Shown one piece after another: positions 41,364 through 48,692 of a stretch of 64,000 bases of DNA. Origin of the DNA: Streptomyces meridianus (lineage in GTDB: Bacteria > Actinomycetota > Actinomycetes > Streptomycetales > Streptomycetaceae); NCBI RefSeq assembly GCF_023703325.1, contig NZ_JAMQGM010000037.1:62001-126000 (forward strand), given 5' to 3'. Both the position numbers and the translations under genes were made by a program. Position 1 is the first letter of the stretch; every line of letters starts with the position of its first letter. The notes under the pieces were generated by a model. It worked only from the letters and a program-made list of their open reading frames with translations, did no database searches and had not been told where the DNA came from.

Positions 41364-41612
41364 TCAGGACACGTCGGCGGGTTTCGGTGGAGCCTGCGGC
41401 TTGCGTGAGCCCCGGACCTCGAGATCGCCCAACAGCTCACGGGTGGCTTCGGCGACGGCCTCCACGGCCCGGTCGAAGACGGCCTGGTTGTGGGCGGCCG
41501 GTTGGTGGAAGCCCGAGACCTTGCGGACGTACTGGAGCGCGGCGGCCCGGATGTCGTCGTCGCCGACGGCTTCCATGGCCGGGGCGCGGAGGGTCTTGAT
41601 GCTGCGGCACAT
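41364..41612 (-). CDS. DUF2277-domain protein
   Basis: An 82-residue protein starting at ATG 41612 with MCRSIKTLRAPAMEAVGDDDIRAAALQYVRKVSGFHQPAAHNQAVFDRAVEAVAEATRELL, the characteristic MCRSIKTLR...QYVRKVSGF pattern of this small actinobacterial family. No membrane or signal segments. Function unknown. Convergent with the DUF309 gene and divergent from the toxin-antitoxin pair, 114 bases away. Confidence 0.87.
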   Translation of the reverse strand: MCRSIKTLRAPAMEAVGDDDIRAAALQYVRKVSGFHQPAAHNQAVFDRAVEAVAEATRELLGDLEVRGSRKPQAPPKPADVS

Positions 41613-41691
41613 GCTTCCAGTGTGCTCCGCAGGACCGGGGTGTGGCAGGGGGGATCCCGCGGCCACAGCTCGCCCGGATCGGACTGCGCGC

Positions 41692-41720
41692 TTGCGATGT
41701 AAGACAATGCGTCTTACGCT
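41692..41720 (+). promoter_or_regulatory. Promoter with embedded operator of the toxin-antitoxin pair
   Basis: -35 TTGCGA (41692-41697), 17-base spacer, -10 TACGCT (41715-41720). The spacer and -10 contain the inverted repeat GTAAGAC-N5-GTCTTAC (41699-41717). The antitoxin ATG at 41727 falls where transcription should begin, so the message is probably leaderless. Binding of the antitoxin or complex to this repeat would occlude polymerase. Confidence 0.65.
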
Positions 41721-41726
41721 GTCGTC

Positions 41727-41960
41727 ATGGCTGACACGATCACCATTCGCAGCGATTCGGAGACCGAGCATGCCCTGGCGGTTCTCACCGAGGACGGCAG
41801 TTCTCGCTCAGCGGCCATTCGTCGGGCCGTACTGCAAGCCGCTGCACGCACGGAGCGTGCGGCTGCCATGCGTCGCGCGGTCCTTCGGGTCCCCCTGGGT
41901 GAACCGGACGGCATCGACGTTGCGGCTGAGATCTCGCGGAATCGCGAGGACGACCGCTGA
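41727..41960 (+). CDS. Ribbon-helix-helix-type antitoxin (VapB-like)
   Basis: A 77-residue protein beginning MADTITIRSDSETEHALAVLTEDGSSRSAAIRRAVLQAA, the strand-helix-helix of RHH/CopG DNA-binding domains (residues about 3-40). The basic/acidic C-terminus would wrap the toxin. The stop overlaps the toxin start by one base (TGATG), tight coupling typical of toxin-antitoxin pairs. No Shine-Dalgarno sequence precedes the ATG; see the promoter entry. It presumably represses its own operon at the inverted repeat. Confidence 0.8.
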   Translation: MADTITIRSDSETEHALAVLTEDGSSRSAAIRRAVLQAAARTERAAAMRRAVLRVPLGEPDGIDVAAEISRNREDDR

Positions 41961-42352
41961 TGATCTACCTCGACTCCGCCGCAGTCGTGAAACTCGTTCA
42001 TGCCGAATCGGAGTCCCAGGCGTTGCGTGACTGGCTCGACGCGCGGGCGGAAATCGGATGGACGAGTTCGGTGCTGGTGGAAATCGAGTCGTCGAGGGCG
42101 TTGGCGCGCTATGCGCCGGATGCAGTCGTCCGACTGCACCCAGTCCTTGACCTGATGGATCTGGTGGAACTGGATGCTCACGTGCGCATTCTTGCGCAGA
42201 CCGTGAAGCCGGAAACCGTACGCAGTCCGGATGCGATTCATCTGGCGACGGCGCTCCGCATTCGATCCCGGCTCACGTCGTTCGTGACTTATGACAAGCG
42301 CCTTGCCGATGCGGCGCGAACCACGGGATTGACGGTCGACGCACCGGCCTGA
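41960..42352 (+). CDS. PIN-domain ribonuclease toxin (VapC-like)
   Basis: A 130-residue PIN-fold endoribonuclease. The acidic site is complete: D5 (MIYLDSAAVVK), E41 or E43 (SSVLVEIESSRAL), D91 (SPDAIHLATAL) and D112 (FVTYDKRLADAA). VapC toxins cut tRNA or rRNA and are neutralised by the upstream antitoxin. GC content and codon use are slightly lower than in neighbouring genes (several AT-ending codons), which fits horizontal acquisition. Nothing suggests inactivation. Confidence 0.9.
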   Translation: MIYLDSAAVVKLVHAESESQALRDWLDARAEIGWTSSVLVEIESSRALARYAPDAVVRLHPVLDLMDLVELDAHVRILAQTVKPETVRSPDAIHLATALRIRSRLTSFVTYDKRLADAARTTGLTVDAPA

Positions 42353-42360
42353 CCCGTTGC

Positions 42361-43209
42361 TCAGCCGCTCGCCTCGGGGCCGGGTTCCGCTTCGCGCCGC
42401 CGATCGTCCTTCCGATCCCGGTCCCGGTCCCGGTCCCGGTTCAGGTCCGGATCCCGTCCCCAGGCGTCCAGTTCGGCCCGCACCCGCCGGTCCATCGCCA
42501 TCGCCAGTTCGGCGTCCACCACGGCCTTGGAGATCGGCCGCAGCTGCTCGATGGTCTCGGCGATCCGGGCCACGTCGTCCGGGCCGAGCCCCCGGTCGGG
42601 TTCGGCCCGGTCGAGGACGCCCGCGAGGACGTGCTTGCGGATGATCCGGGTGAACAGCCCGGCGAGGTCGTCGGCGTGCGACCGGACCTCGCGCGCCGCC
42701 GCCAGGACCACCGACAGCGGCACGCCCCGGTCGACCAGGGCGGTGGAGGCGTCGAGCAGCCGCCGGCTGACGTGCACCACGGTGTCGCCGTCACCGGTGA
42801 TGTAGCCCAGGTCCATCGAGGCGGACAGGTTCTCCGGGGTGGCCTCGCCCCGGAAGCGGTCGGCGAGTGCCTCCGGAGACAGGCGGACCTCGGTCTCCTC
42901 CGACCAGGGGACGGCTATCGCGCTCTCGAGGCCGAGGAGTTCACCGACGTCGCGCCCGCTCTCGAAGGCGGCGAAGAGCTCCGCGATGCCGCCGAGGGTG
43001 TGACCGCGTTCCAGCAGTGCGCCGATGGTGCGCAGCCGGGCCAGGTGGCGCTCGCCGTACCAGGCGATGCGGCCGTCCCGGCGGGGCGGCGGGAGCAGCT
43101 TGCGTTCCCGGTAGAAACGCAGGGTGCGCACGCTGATGCCGGCCGCCTCGGCCAGTTCCTCCGTCCGGTACTCGCGGGCATCGTCCGCTCCGGGCTCGTC
43201 GTTCGCCAC
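42361..43209 (-). CDS. MerR-family transcriptional regulator
   Basis: A 282-residue regulator from GTG 43209. The N-terminal MerR winged helix (YRTEELAEAAGISVRTLRFYRERKLLPPPRRDGRIAWYGERHLARLRTIGALLERGHTLGGIAELFAAF, residues about 14-82) is followed by an unusual 200-residue helical effector domain (YITGDGDTVVHVSRRLLDASTALVDRGVPLSVVLAAAREVRSHADDLAGLF). The C-terminus is charged and repetitive (NRDRDRDRDRKDDRR). It is divergent from the monooxygenase operon and probably controls it; no metal-binding Cys cluster is seen, so an organic ligand is more likely. Confidence 0.9.
   Translation of the reverse strand: MANDEPGADDAREYRTEELAEAAGISVRTLRFYRERKLLPPPRRDGRIAWYGERHLARLRTIGALLERGHTLGGIAELFAAFESGRDVGELLGLESAIAVPWSEETEVRLSPEALADRFRGEATPENLSASMDLGYITGDGDTVVHVSRRLLDASTALVDRGVPLSVVLAAAREVRSHADDLAGLFTRIIRKHVLAGVLDRAEPDRGLGPDDVARIAETIEQLRPISKAVVDAELAMAMDRRVRAELDAWGRDPDLNRDRDRDRDRKDDRRREAEPGPEASG
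42420..42437. repeat. Hexanucleotide microsatellite (GGTCCC)3 inside the MerR gene
   Basis: Three exact GGTCCC units flanked by degenerate copies encode the Arg-Asp repeat near the C-terminus of the MerR regulator. Slippage would add or remove Arg-Asp pairs without shifting the frame. Confidence 0.7.
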
Positions 43210-43288
43210 ACCGGGCAGCCTATGCCGACGGGTGGCACGCGCGCCGGGCGGTGCGGACGGCGTCGTTTTCCGTCGTACCCCTACCCAT

Positions 43289-43309
43289 GAGTACGGCTCT
43301 GCTCTACTC
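43289..43309. promoter_or_regulatory. Possible MerR operator GAGTA-N11-TACTC
   Basis: A five-base inverted repeat (43289-43293 with 43305-43309; a sixth pair is mismatched) in the 155-base divergent gap between the MerR gene and the monooxygenase. Position and spacing fit an operator within an over-long promoter spacer, as MerR proteins use, but -35 and -10 boxes are not clear. Confidence 0.4.
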
Positions 43310-43364
43310 TCCCAACCGTGCCAGTGATTGCTGGCGCGATCGTGAAGGGGCAGGAGGCTGCGGT

Positions 43365-44909
43365 ATGGCCGTACGGAAACGGGAGCGCGAACACGTACGG
43401 GTGGCGGTGATCGGATCCGGGTTCGGCGGCCTCGGGGCAGCGGTCAGGCTCCGCCGCGCCGGCATCACCGACTTCGCCGTCCTGGAGCGCGCCGACGCCG
43501 TCGGCGGGACCTGGCGGGACAACAGTTATCCGGGCTGCGCCTGCGACGTGCCGTCCCACCTGTACTCGTTCTCCTTCGCGCCCAATCCCGACTGGCCCCG
43601 GGCCTTCTCCGGCCAGCAGCACATCCGCGCCTACCTCGAGCGCGTCACCGACGGCTTCGGTCTGCGCCCGCACATCCGCTTCGACTCCGAAGTGCAGGAA
43701 ATGCGCTGGAACAACGACGAGCTGTTCTGGGAGATCGCCACGGCCTCCGGTCCGCTCACCGCCGACGTCGTCGTCTCCGCCACCGGACCGCTCTCCGACC
43801 CGAAGGTCCCGGACGTTCCCGGACTGGACTCGTTCCCCGGCAAGGTCTTCCACTCCGCGCGCTGGGACCACGACTTCGACCTCGCCGGAAAGCGCGTCGC
43901 CATGATCGGAACGGGCGCTTCGGCGATCCAGATCGTGCCGTCGATCCAGCCCGGGGTCAGCCGGCTGACGGTCTTCCAGCGCACCGCACCCTGGGTGATG
44001 CCCCGGGCGGACCGGGCGATCAGCGCGTTCGAACGGCGGCTGCACACAGTCCTCCCGGCCACCGGCGCGCTGCGCCGCGGACTGCTCTGGTTCGTCCGGG
44101 AGATGCAGGTGGGCGCCTTCACCAAGCGGCCGAAGATGCTCGGCGCGGTCCAGGCGTTGGCTGCCGCCCACATGAAGAAGGCCGTCAAGGACCCCGTGCT
44201 GCGGGCGAAGCTGACGCCCGACTACCGCATCGGCTGCAAGCGCATCCTGCTGTCGAACAGCTACTACCCGGCGCTGGCCCGGCCCAATGTCGATGTCGTC
44301 GCCTCCGGTCTGCGGGAGGTACGCGGCTCGACGCTCGTAGCCGCCGACGGCACCGAGACCGAGGCGGACGCGATCGTCTTCGGCACCGGGTTCCATGTCA
44401 CGGACATGCCGATCGCCCAACGTGTCTTCGGGTCCGACGGCACCAGCCTCGCCGAGGAGTGGAAGGACGGCATGGCCGCGCTGCGGGGCACGAGCGCGGC
44501 GAAGTTCCCCAACTTCCTCACCGTCATCGGTCCCAACACCGGCCTGGGGAACAGCTCGATGATCCTCATGATCGAGTCGCAGCTGAACTACATGGTCGAC
44601 TACGTGAAGCAACTCGACGTCCTCGGCGGCCGGGTCGCGCTCTCCGCCCGTCCCGAGGCCGTTGACGACTGGAACCGGCACGTGCAGGACCGGATGCGGC
44701 GCACGGTGTGGAACACCGGCGGTTGCGACAGCTGGTACCTGGACGCGTCGGGTCGCAACACGACCGTCTGGCCAGGGACCACGGCCGAGTTCCGCAAGGC
44801 GACCCGGCGCGTCGACCTCGCGGAGTACGAGGTTCTGCGGGCCGCCGTCGCCGAGGAAGCCCCGGCGGGCCCCGCCGCCGGACACAACGAAACGGAGGCA
44901 GCCGTATGA
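43365..44909 (+). CDS. Flavin-containing Baeyer-Villiger-type monooxygenase
   Basis: A 514-residue FAD/NADPH monooxygenase. ATG 43365 follows CAGGAGGCTGCGGT. FAD is bound by VAVIGSGFGGLGAAVRL (about residues 13-29) and NADPH by VAMIGTGASAIQIVPSI (about 182-198). The BVMO-like fingerprint appears as PKVPDVPGLDSFPGKVFHSARWDHDFDLAGK, with FPNFLTVIGPNTGLGNSSMI near the C-terminus; GGTWRDNSYPGCACDVPSHLYSFSF is typical of group I BVMO relatives. It is first of three coupled genes (monooxygenase, hydrolase, SDR), a set that could oxidise a ketone to an ester and hydrolyse it. Substrate unknown. Confidence 0.9.
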   Translation: MAVRKREREHVRVAVIGSGFGGLGAAVRLRRAGITDFAVLERADAVGGTWRDNSYPGCACDVPSHLYSFSFAPNPDWPRAFSGQQHIRAYLERVTDGFGLRPHIRFDSEVQEMRWNNDELFWEIATASGPLTADVVVSATGPLSDPKVPDVPGLDSFPGKVFHSARWDHDFDLAGKRVAMIGTGASAIQIVPSIQPGVSRLTVFQRTAPWVMPRADRAISAFERRLHTVLPATGALRRGLLWFVREMQVGAFTKRPKMLGAVQALAAAHMKKAVKDPVLRAKLTPDYRIGCKRILLSNSYYPALARPNVDVVASGLREVRGSTLVAADGTETEADAIVFGTGFHVTDMPIAQRVFGSDGTSLAEEWKDGMAALRGTSAAKFPNFLTVIGPNTGLGNSSMILMIESQLNYMVDYVKQLDVLGGRVALSARPEAVDDWNRHVQDRMRRTVWNTGGCDSWYLDASGRNTTVWPGTTAEFRKATRRVDLAEYEVLRAAVAEEAPAGPAAGHNETEAAV

Positions 44910-45886
44910 GTCGGCTGACGCACGTCGCCCGCGGCCCCTACAGCCCCCCTGTGGCTCGGCAGGAACTCGCGGCCACCTCGGCCGACGGCTCCCGGTTGCA
45001 CATCGAGGTGCACGGGCCCGAGGGCGCACCCGCGGTCGTCCTCGCGCACGGCTGGACCTGCTCGACCGCCTTCTGGGCGGCCGTCGTCCGGGACCTCGCC
45101 GAGGAACACCGGGTCGTCGTCTACGACCAGCGCGGCCACGGCCGCAGTCCTGCGCCCGCGCCCGGCGGCTACAGCACGCAGGCCCTGGCCGACGACCTGG
45201 AGGCGGTGCTCGCCGCCACGCTGGAGCCCGGCGAGCGCGCCGTGCTGGCCGGGCATTCCATGGGAGCCATGACGATCATGGCCGCCGCCGACCGGCCGAC
45301 GGTGCTGGCGCGCGCCGCCGCCGCGGTGCTCTGCAGCACGGGCAGCTCCCGGCTGCTGGGGGAGTGCACGGTGGTGCCGCTGCGCTCGGCCGGGGCGAGC
45401 CACCGCGTGCACCGTGCCCTGCTGGGCTCGAGTCTCCCGCTCGGGCCGGTCACGCCGCTCGCCAGGAAGATCCTCAAGTACGCGACGATGGGCCGTGCCG
45501 CGACCCCCGAGATGGTCGACGCGTGCGCCCGCATCGTGCACGCCTGCCCGCGCAAGGTGCGCGCCGCCTGGGCCGAGGTGCTGGCCGAGCTCGATCTCGA
45601 CAGCGGCGTACGGCAGTTGAGCGTTCCCACGGTGGTCGTCGCGGGTACCGCGGACCGCCTCACCCCGGTTGCGCACGCTCGCAGGATCGCCGAGGCGCTG
45701 CCCGAATCCGCCGGTCTGGTCGAACTCGAGGGCCTCGGCCACATGACCCCCGTCGAGGCGTCCGGTGAGGTTTCCGCGGTGATCCGGCGGCTGGTGCGCG
45801 AGCACCTCACGTCCGCCTCCGCGCACGAGCCGGCGGACCGGGCGGGCATCACGAAGACGGACACGAGCGAGAAGGAGGCGTCGTGA
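44906..45886 (+). CDS. Alpha/beta hydrolase
   Basis: A 326-residue hydrolase from ATG 44906, overlapping the monooxygenase stop (ATGA). Oxyanion motif HGWTCSTAFW, nucleophile elbow GHSMGAM (Ser about residue 117), Asp in VVAGTADRLTPVAHAR and His in GLGHMTPVEA complete the triad. The first 20 residues (SRLTHVARGPYSPPVARQEL) are variable. In this operon it may hydrolyse the ester or lactone made by the monooxygenase. The C-terminal 25 residues are hydrophilic. Confidence 0.9.
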   Translation: MSRLTHVARGPYSPPVARQELAATSADGSRLHIEVHGPEGAPAVVLAHGWTCSTAFWAAVVRDLAEEHRVVVYDQRGHGRSPAPAPGGYSTQALADDLEAVLAATLEPGERAVLAGHSMGAMTIMAAADRPTVLARAAAAVLCSTGSSRLLGECTVVPLRSAGASHRVHRALLGSSLPLGPVTPLARKILKYATMGRAATPEMVDACARIVHACPRKVRAAWAEVLAELDLDSGVRQLSVPTVVVAGTADRLTPVAHARRIAEALPESAGLVELEGLGHMTPVEASGEVSAVIRRLVREHLTSASAHEPADRAGITKTDTSEKEAS

Positions 45887-46779
45887 GCACAGGTAAGAAC
45901 CTCGACGGCCAGGTTGCGGTCGTCACCGGTGCGGCGCGCGGCGTCGGCGAGATGCTGGCCCGCAAACTGTCGGCGCGGGGTGCCAAGGTCGCACTGATCG
46001 GGCTGGAGCCGGAAGAGCTCGAGCGGGCCGCCGGCCGGATGAACACCGAATCCCGTCACTGGCACGGCGACATCACCGATGCCGGGGCGATGGAACGGAT
46101 CGCCGGGGAGGTCAGGGAGCACTTCGGCCGGATCGACATCGTCGTCGCCAACGCGGGTGTGGCACAGGGCGGACCGTTCGCCGAATCCGACGCGTCCTCC
46201 TGGAACCGCGTGATCCAGGTCAATCTGCTGGGCAGCGCCACGACCGCCCGAGCGTTCCTGCCGGCACTCCGGGAGAGTGGCGGCTACCTGCTGCAGATCG
46301 CCTCGCTGGCCGCGATCACCCCGGCGCCGATGATGAGCGCCTACTGCGCCTCGAAGTCCGGCGTCGAGGCCTTCGCGCACTGCCTACGGGCGGAGTTGCG
46401 CCACCAGGGCGTCAAGGTGGGCGTCGGCTACCTCAGTTGGACCGACACCGACATGGTGCGCGGTGCCGACGAGGACGACGTGATGCGGGAACTGCGCTCG
46501 CGACTGCCCTGGCCGTCCAACCGGACCTATCCGCTGGAGCCGGCCGTCGACCGGATCGTCGCGGGCATCGAACGCCGTTCCGCACACGTCTACGCCCAGT
46601 GGTGGCTGCGCGGAATGCAGTCGATCCGCGGTTATCTGCCACCGCTGATCGCAGCAGTGGGGCAGCGGGAGATGCGCCGCTTCGAGCCCCGACTCGCCGC
46701 GACCCGGGACGCCCGCGGGGGGCTGGTCGGAGCAGGTGGCGCCGCCGACGAGAAGGAGCGCAGCCGGCGGCATGCATGA
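45883..46779 (+). CDS. Short-chain dehydrogenase/reductase
   Basis: A 298-residue classical SDR, starting at GTG 45883 and overlapping the hydrolase stop (GTGA). NAD(P) binding TGAARGVGEMLARKL, NAG motif VANAGVAQGG, catalytic Ser in LLQIASLAAITP and Y-C-A-S-K in MSAYCASKSGVEAF. The C-terminal extension YPLEPAVDRIVAGIERRSAHVYAQWWLRGMQSIRGYLPPL is longer than in many SDRs and mildly amphipathic, possibly membrane-associating. It completes the MerR-controlled oxidation operon, supplying or consuming a ketone. Confidence 0.91.
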   Translation: MSTGKNLDGQVAVVTGAARGVGEMLARKLSARGAKVALIGLEPEELERAAGRMNTESRHWHGDITDAGAMERIAGEVREHFGRIDIVVANAGVAQGGPFAESDASSWNRVIQVNLLGSATTARAFLPALRESGGYLLQIASLAAITPAPMMSAYCASKSGVEAFAHCLRAELRHQGVKVGVGYLSWTDTDMVRGADEDDVMRELRSRLPWPSNRTYPLEPAVDRIVAGIERRSAHVYAQWWLRGMQSIRGYLPPLIAAVGQREMRRFEPRLAATRDARGGLVGAGGAADEKERSRRHA

Positions 46780-46906
46780 CGGCCGTCCGCGTCTCGTGAA
46801 GCGGCTCTGAACTGCGGTTTTGCCTGAATGCCCGTCCGGAATGCGAAGGTCACACCATCGTGTCAGGCTTAGCGAGGTCCGACCCCCCTCCCGTAGGAGA
46901 GACCTC

Positions 46907-47110
46907 ATGGGCATGAAAGACCAGTTCGAAGAGAAGAAGAAGCAGATGCAGGACCGCGCCAAGCAGAAGATGGGCAGCGGCGAGAAGGGCGAGCGCGGCC
47001 GTGAGCAGGGCGGCAGCGAGGAGATGAAGGAGCGCGCCCGCCGCGGCATGGACGAGATGAAGGAGCGCGGCCAGGGCGGGCAGGAACGGGACCCGCACTC
47101 CGAGCGCTGA
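46907..47110 (+). CDS. Small highly charged hydrophilic protein
   Basis: A 67-residue protein, ATG 46907 preceded by TAGGAGAGACCTC. The sequence MGMKDQFEEKKKQMQDRAKQKMG followed by Glu/Lys/Arg/Gly-rich segments (EEMKERARRGMDEMKERGQGG) contains no hydrophobic core and looks helical or disordered. It resembles hydrophilin/CsbD-like stress proteins of streptomycetes in composition only. Monocistronic: a 127-base leader separates it from the SDR gene and a strong hairpin follows. Function unknown; expression under osmotic or desiccation stress is a guess. Confidence 0.72.
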   Translation: MGMKDQFEEKKKQMQDRAKQKMGSGEKGERGREQGGSEEMKERARRGMDEMKERGQGGQERDPHSER

Positions 47111-47139
47111 GCCCGCGCGCGGCGTGCCGGCCACACCGC

Positions 47140-47180
47140 GCGAACGCGGGGTGCACTCCACGGGGGTGCACCCCGTTCGC
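47140..47180 (+). terminator. Terminator after the small charged protein
   Basis: A long stem, GCGAAC then GGGGTGCAC, pairs with GTGCACCCC then GTTCGC (47140-47156 with 47166-47180), interrupted by a two-base bulge, with a 9-base loop. It starts 30 bases past the stop codon. Confidence 0.75.
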
Positions 47181-47359
47181 CGTGCCCGGGCGGGGCCGCC
47201 GGCATCGACGCGTCGCCGTACCGAGCTGTCCGACCGCGGGGCGCTGCCTTCGGCGGCACCCGCCCCGCAGCGGGAGAGGGGCCAGGTCTCCCGGATGCGA
47301 CCGTGCTCGATCAGTTTTGAGGAGGCACTCACAGCGCACGGCAGGTGCAAGGGGGATTC

Positions 47360-47692
47360 ATGGCAGAGCAGTTCGCCGTCACGCATGGCGCGTTGACGAA
47401 GTTCTCGAAGACCGAGCTGGAACGTGCCCGGCAATTGCGGCAGATCCGGAAGACGCTGGGCGCGGACTCTCCGTCGGAGACTGCGTTCGGCAGTCTCCCG
47501 GAATCCGAGGAGACGGGGCAGGACTACCGCGAGCGGGTCGAGGAGACGTTGACGAACCTCGGCTTCGCGGCCGAACAGCGGGACTGGATCGGCGAGTTCA
47601 TCGAACGCACTGCCCGCTCGTACCAGGAGACCGAGGACCACACCTCCGGCGAGATCCGCACCATCGAGGCTCAGGCGCGGGGGACGATATGA
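47360..47692 (+). CDS. Small helical protein preceding a WXG100-type gene
   Basis: A 110-residue soluble protein, ATG 47360 behind AAGGGGGATTC. It is predicted mostly helical with regular charge spacing (MAEQFAVTHGALTKFSKTELERARQLRQIRKTLGADSPSET; VEETLTNLGFAAEQRDWIGEFIERTARSYQETEDHTSGEIRTIEAQARGTI). Size, helicity and position directly before a WXG-type frame (start overlaps its stop, ATGA) suggest an ESX/type VII secretion partner or chaperone, but no W-X-G motif is present in it. Function unknown. Confidence 0.7.
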   Translation: MAEQFAVTHGALTKFSKTELERARQLRQIRKTLGADSPSETAFGSLPESEETGQDYRERVEETLTNLGFAAEQRDWIGEFIERTARSYQETEDHTSGEIRTIEAQARGTI

Positions 47693-47989
47693 GCGGTCCC
47701 GCAAGTACGGCGGTCGACGCCTACAGCAAGGTCAACGACTGGACGAGCCCGCTCAGCGGGCTGCTGGACGAGTTGATGCGCCCATTGGTGGAACCGCTGG
47801 CCGAGCAGCTCGAGTTCGTCACCGGGGATCCCGAGGGCTTGGAGAAGGCGGCGGAACTCCGGACGCGGCAGGCCGACGAGCTCCGCGGGCTCATCGCCGA
47901 CCCAGCGGCTCGACCGCATGGACTTCGCCCACGAGTGGTCCGGCGCGGCCGCGACGGCCTTCATGAACGAACTCGGAGAGACTCGCGGG
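47689..47989 (+). pseudogene. WXG100-type secretion substrate, frameshifted and truncated
   Basis: The frame from ATG 47689 (MSGPASTAVDAYSKVNDWTSPLSGLL) reads well to RQADELRGLIAD near 47900, then becomes nonsense. The next frame continues from there as QRLDRMDFAHEWSGAAATAFMNELGETRG, which includes the W-S-G motif and flanking helix expected of WXG100 proteins. Deleting one C from the CCC at 47901-47903 joins them. Downstream, the expected remaining C-terminal helices are missing and the sequence runs straight into the next gene start at 47990. I infer a pseudogene; a sequencing error at the C-run could account for the frameshift but not the missing end. Confidence 0.65.
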
Positions 47990-48610
47990 ATGAACAAGAA
48001 CATGCACGGCCAGGTGGAACCGCACCTGCGGCCCGGAGAGCGGCTGCTCGCGGTGTGCGAGTGCGGGAGGGCGCCGGGAGTGCCGGACCTGCCGGTCCGG
48101 TTGCGGCGGCCGCCGCAGGAGTCGGAGTTCGAGCGCCGGGTCAAGTCCCGACTGCCCGGGGCAGTGCAGCGGTTCCTTCAGCCGAGTGAGCCGAGGGCCG
48201 TCTCCCGGACGGAGCGGGTGCTGGAAGGGGCCGAGCAGGCGACCGACGACGCCCTCGCACGCGGCGTCCACGGCGAGGGTCTGCACGGAGGCTGGGAGAG
48301 CCGGGCGGGGCAGTTCCTGGTGACGCACTGCACGGCCGCACGGGTGCCGGCCTCGACCCTTGCGGTCGCGTTCACCGACCGCCGGGTGCTCGTGCTCGCG
48401 GACCGCTCCAAGCTGTGGCAGCTCGACCCGGTCTTCGAGCCGCAGTGGGAGGCTCCGCGGTCCGCCGTCCTCGGGGTCCGCGCCAACGCCAAGGGTGTCC
48501 TCCAGCGGGGTCGCTTCGAGCTGGTTTTCGCGGACGGTTCGTGGATCGCGCTGGTGGCGTCGGTGCCGACGCACGCGGAGCCGTTCGCCGCCCAGGTGGG
48601 CGGCGCCTGA
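47990..48610 (+). CDS. Conserved Streptomyces protein of unknown function beside the WXG100 locus
   Basis: A 206-residue cytosolic protein; start ATG 47990 (MNKNMHGQVEPHLRPGERLLAV) or ATG 48002. Two regions are visible: an N-terminal part with GERLLAVCECGRAPGVPDLPVRLRRPP, and a C-terminal beta-rich part FLVTHCTAARVPASTLAVAFTDRRVLVLADRSKLWQLDPVFEPQWEAPRSAVLGVRANAKGVLQRGRFELVFADGSW that resembles a PH-like/YdbT-type fold. No signal peptide. It probably formed an operon with the two preceding genes before the WXG gene decayed. Confidence 0.75.
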   Translation: MNKNMHGQVEPHLRPGERLLAVCECGRAPGVPDLPVRLRRPPQESEFERRVKSRLPGAVQRFLQPSEPRAVSRTERVLEGAEQATDDALARGVHGEGLHGGWESRAGQFLVTHCTAARVPASTLAVAFTDRRVLVLADRSKLWQLDPVFEPQWEAPRSAVLGVRANAKGVLQRGRFELVFADGSWIALVASVPTHAEPFAAQVGGA

Positions 48611-48692
48611 CGGCTCCCGGCGGCGGTGACCGTGTTGCTGCACCGAACCTGCTCCCACCGCCTTTGTCAGTGCCCTCAACTACCCTGCCGCC

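Noticed and set aside
42411..42441. CRISPR-like short repeats
   Set aside because: The repeats are an in-frame hexanucleotide run within the MerR gene without spacers; no CRISPR array or cas gene is present in the window.
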